The translations under genes were made by a program, and so were the position numbers. 64,000 nucleotides of DNA, taken from NCBI GenBank assembly GCA_024516035.1, contig CM044958.1, positions 49,311,573 through 49,375,572 of the forward strand, given 5' to 3'. The notes beneath the pieces are model-generated. The model had not been told where the DNA came from and did no database searches. It was given only the letters and a program-made list of their open reading frames with translations. Position 1 is the stretch's first letter, and the number at the start of each line of letters is the position of its first letter. Source of the DNA: Bactericera cockerelli. Taxonomy: Eukaryota; Arthropoda; Insecta; Hemiptera; Triozidae. Shown piece by piece: positions 61,795 to 64,000 of this stretch.

Positions 61795-61985
61795 AAGATA
61801 GAGTAAGTCCAACACCTCCTTAACTAGGTCTGGTAATCTAGGAATCCCTTGATTCGAATGCCACCATGAATTTTTCCTCATTAATTTGAGTTTGTGACCA
61901 CATAATAATGAGACTCTGAGGGTTATGTGGTAGAAAATACTTTGAATATTAACCTCGCCTGGTGGTTACCTTCCACAAGACCTCC
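61795..61985 (+). mobile_element. SINE family G, plus strand
   Basis: TCCTTAACTAGGTCTGGTAA, CCCTTGATTCGAATGCCACC (B-box), GTGACCACATAATAATGAGA, CTGAGGGTTATGTGGTAGAA and CGCCTGGTGGTTACCTTCCA. Confidence 0.8.
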
Positions 61986-62173
61986 GAATACAAGACCGCT
62001 GACATATAAACTTATAAACTACAATACAAGTTGCCAACTAATAAACTTAGCTCTCCGAACTGACTTTGCTCCCTGAAAATTCTAAAATAGAAGTCTTCAA
62101 ATCATTTAAAATTACTCCTTTTTTGACTATTTTCACAGCTCTTTGTTCAATTTTGTCGTTTTTCTATCGTTCA

Positions 62174-62971
62174 ATGGCACCAAAGAAGAAAGGCAACCAA
62201 ACCGTTGATGATAAAAAAGTTACACGGAAAACAACTGTTCTAGAATCATCAGATTCGTAAGATTCCGAAGTTGACATCATGGAAGTGAAAATTGAAAAAG
62301 TGATGAAAAAAGTGATGAATGAATTCAAGAAAGAGATCAAGAAAGAGCTACAAGAATTTGAGAAGAGTCTGAGTTTCACATCTGGAAAGATGGAAGAAAT
62401 GTTGGAAGAAATGAAGGAATTAAAAAAACGGCAAGTATCGTTGGAAAACGAAAATGAGATGTTGAAAGAAAAAGTGAGGAAAATGGAGATATCGGTAGAA
62501 GATTTAGAACAATATAGTAGAAATAGAAATATAGAAATAAATGGCATTCCCTTCACGAAGGATGAAAATCTAGAAAAAATAGTAAAAGATATAGGCATTG
62601 ATATTAATGTTGAAATAAAAGACGGCGAAATAGATGTCGTCCATCGGATTCCTACAAGAAACAACAAAAATCCTGAACCCGTTGTTGTCCAGTTCTTGTC
62701 AAGGAAGAAAAGAGATGAGATGATTCAGAAGGCAAAGGATAAACAAATTACAACAACAACCTTGAATATGCCAGGTCCTCAAAGAACAATTTATATTAAC
62801 GAACATTTGACAAAACAAAGAAAAAGATTATTATATGAGACAAAACAAAAGAAAAAAGAAATGGCCTATAAATTTGTATGGACAAAAGGTGGTAAAGTGT
62901 TTCTAAGAAAAAATGAAACTAGTAATGTGATTCAAGTACGCACATTTGAAGAACTGGATTACATTAAATAA
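62174..62971 (+). pseudogene. LINE ORF1 protein (RNA-binding, coiled coil), one nonsense codon
   Basis: The likely start is ATG 62174 (MAPKKKGNQ). A single in-frame TAA at 62258-62260 interrupts it, and the frame continues to TAA at 62971. From ATG 62279 the second part is 230 residues. A Glu/Lys heptad coiled coil fills about residues 1-75. LEQYSRNRNIEINGIPF (about 78-94) opens an RRM-like/FP-type core with VVHRIP and PVVVQFLSRKKRDEM. A basic C-terminal part (QRKRLLYETKQKKKEM) follows. ORF1 proteins of this layout coat LINE RNA. Translation could restart at 62279. Confidence 0.78.
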
Positions 62972-63021
62972 TCCAAAAAAAGAAACAATTTTAAATTACA
63001 TTTTAACTTGAACATATACTA

Positions 63022-63346
63022 ATGGATACAAGTATTTTAGAAAATATTCAATATGGAAATTTAACAAGAGATTATGAAAACACTGAAGAATGGTTTAAGA
63101 ATGAAATCAACACGAAAAACAAAAAAATGAATATAGTTCATATAAATACTAGAGGTTTAAACATGGTGAAATGGAATCAATTGAAATTACATTTAAGAAA
63201 TTTGACAAAGATAGATATTGTTATTTTAACAGAAACACATTTAAAGGAAGAACAAGCTGATCTGTATCAGATTAAGAATTTTAAAATGTGCAATTATCAC
63301 AGAAAAAATAAAAAAGGAGGAGGTATAACAGTATACAGTATGTTTC
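63022..63346 (+). pseudogene. LINE ORF2, N-terminal AP-like endonuclease domain, truncated
   Basis: ATG 63022 opens about 36 residues of leader, then MNIVHINTRGLNMVKWNQL, KIDIVILTETHLKEEQ (with the conserved catalytic Glu of ETxL), and NYHRKNKKGGGITVYS. These are the first motifs of apurinic-type LINE endonucleases. LINE sequence stops near codon 108; the frame then runs 10 residues into foreign sequence and ends at 63378. It lacks the remaining endonuclease and all reverse transcriptase. Confidence 0.8.
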
Positions 63347-64000
63347 AGAAAAGGTGGCCACCCCCTCGTAACTTTTGAACGCGACGGAATTTTTCAATTC
63401 TGTAAAGTCCTAGGTATAGGAAGTGCCCTATGGCCCATCCTGTGGTCGTATTTATTTTTGGCCCCAGTCGGCCCTTCCGGCTTTTAGGCCATATTTTTTC
63501 ATTTTTCTCGCGAATTTTAAATGGAATGCTATATTTTTTATTCCTGTTAATGAAAGTCTAAGTTAGACTGAGTATAATGAGCTTTTAAAATTTTCAAAAA
63601 CCTTATCAGGGGCGGAGATAGTAGGGTGCAAGTTTCAAAACTGTTACACTCTGTATTTCAGCGTTAGTTAGATTTTTTAGTACTTTTTTTATGTTTCATA
63701 GGTTCAAAATATTGTTTTACACCATATGAAATCAAAAAAATATTCTTGTTTACTTCTAATCAGAGTCATAGTAAGGTTTTTGTAAAAGTACTTTTTTTCT
63801 CACGTCAATTTTTCCGTAAATTAATGGTGTTCTCGAAATTGGCATTTTTAGAGGTGAAAGTCTGCAGTGACATATGTTTTTTATGCTTGAAATCGAAAGA
63901 AAACTTAACGGAGAAGCGATTAAGATCATAAAAAAAGCCATTTAACCTGCTAGTTTTTTCACGACAGTGTCCGGTAAAGTGGGTGAATTTCGTATTGGAT
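63347..64000. mobile_element. Unclassified element inserted in the LINE, right end outside the window
   Basis: Sequence beginning near TACAGTATGTTTCAGAAAAG and GTGGCCACCCCCTCGTAAC replaces LINE ORF2. The TA-CAGT start fits a Tc1/mariner-type insertion, but the other end, any transposase and a target duplication cannot be seen. Short frames on both strands at 63746-63941 are unrecognised. Confidence 0.45.

Larger units (their letters stand above)
62010..63346 (+). mobile_element. LINE retrotransposon, 5' part with ORF1 and start of ORF2
   Basis: A leader of about 160 bp, ORF1 (62174-62971) and ORF2 (from 63022), both plus strand, form the 5' portion of a two-ORF non-LTR element. Frames are nearly intact, so it is among the younger elements here. 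It is cut at about 63346 by another repeat, and the reverse transcriptase part is not in the window. Confidence 0.82.

Noticed and set aside
62164..62667. 167-codon minus-strand frame
   Set aside because: It is antisense to LINE ORF1, whose coiled-coil and nucleic-acid-binding motifs are recognisable on the plus strand.

Overview
This is a 64-kb piece of a repeat-rich, AT-rich animal nuclear genome. GT-AG introns, tRNA- and 5S-rRNA-derived SINEs with target-site duplications, several LINE clades, mariner/pogo/Harbinger DNA transposons, Penelope-type hammerhead ribozymes and long purine/pyrimidine minisatellites rule out a prokaryote. An arthropod, perhaps a hemipteran-like insect, is my best guess; no marker gene fixes the species. 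All calls are by eye from sequence.

Only one region holds convincing host genes: 29.9-43.2 kb, all on the minus strand. It contains three related genes for small, probably secreted, proline-rich proteins (A, B and C in genomic order; C is the most upstream in transcription). A and B each begin with a tiny signal-peptide exon (MGKL...) that ends in phase 1. Later exons have matching intron phases, similar Pro-rich and basic segments, and share a PPPSP motif near the C-terminus. A and B also share 5' and 3' flanks, so they arose by segmental duplication. Gene B has two competing phase-1 second exons. Gene C has two, but its signal exon was not found. Function is unknown. A signal peptide plus KRK-type basic patches would suit secreted effector-like proteins, but that is inference.

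The rest is mobile DNA. 0-12.5 kb: SINEs, a 165-bp tandem repeat, a duplicated dispersed repeat (3.3 and 11.2 kb) and a 1.1-kb polypyrimidine minisatellite. 12.97-15.41 kb: mariner-like element with about 455-bp terminal inverted repeats and the tail of a transposase. 15.73-16.80 kb: Harbinger-like element with TTA duplications and a MADF-like relic. 18.6 kb: hammerhead ribozyme. 21.70-23.71 kb: pogo-like element carrying two nested SINEs. 23.9-24.7 kb: minisatellite. 32.5-33.7, 38.5 and 41.7-43.0 kb: LINE relics within and beside the gene cluster. 45.1 kb: second hammerhead ribozyme. 46-53 kb: SINE-dense. 54.6-55.3 kb: 51-bp minisatellite. 56.9 and 61.1 kb: foldback elements flanked by 14-17-bp duplications. 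58.2-59.1 kb: TIR element nested in a SINE. 59.2-60.2 kb: 13-bp satellite. 62.0-63.3 kb: a fairly young LINE with ORF1 and the start of ORF2, cut by another element that runs off the window.

The most notable items are the secreted-protein cluster with interchangeable exons, the two complete hammerhead folds, the 5S-rRNA-derived SINE that shares its body with a tRNA-derived SINE, and the hairpin elements with retroposon-length target duplications.
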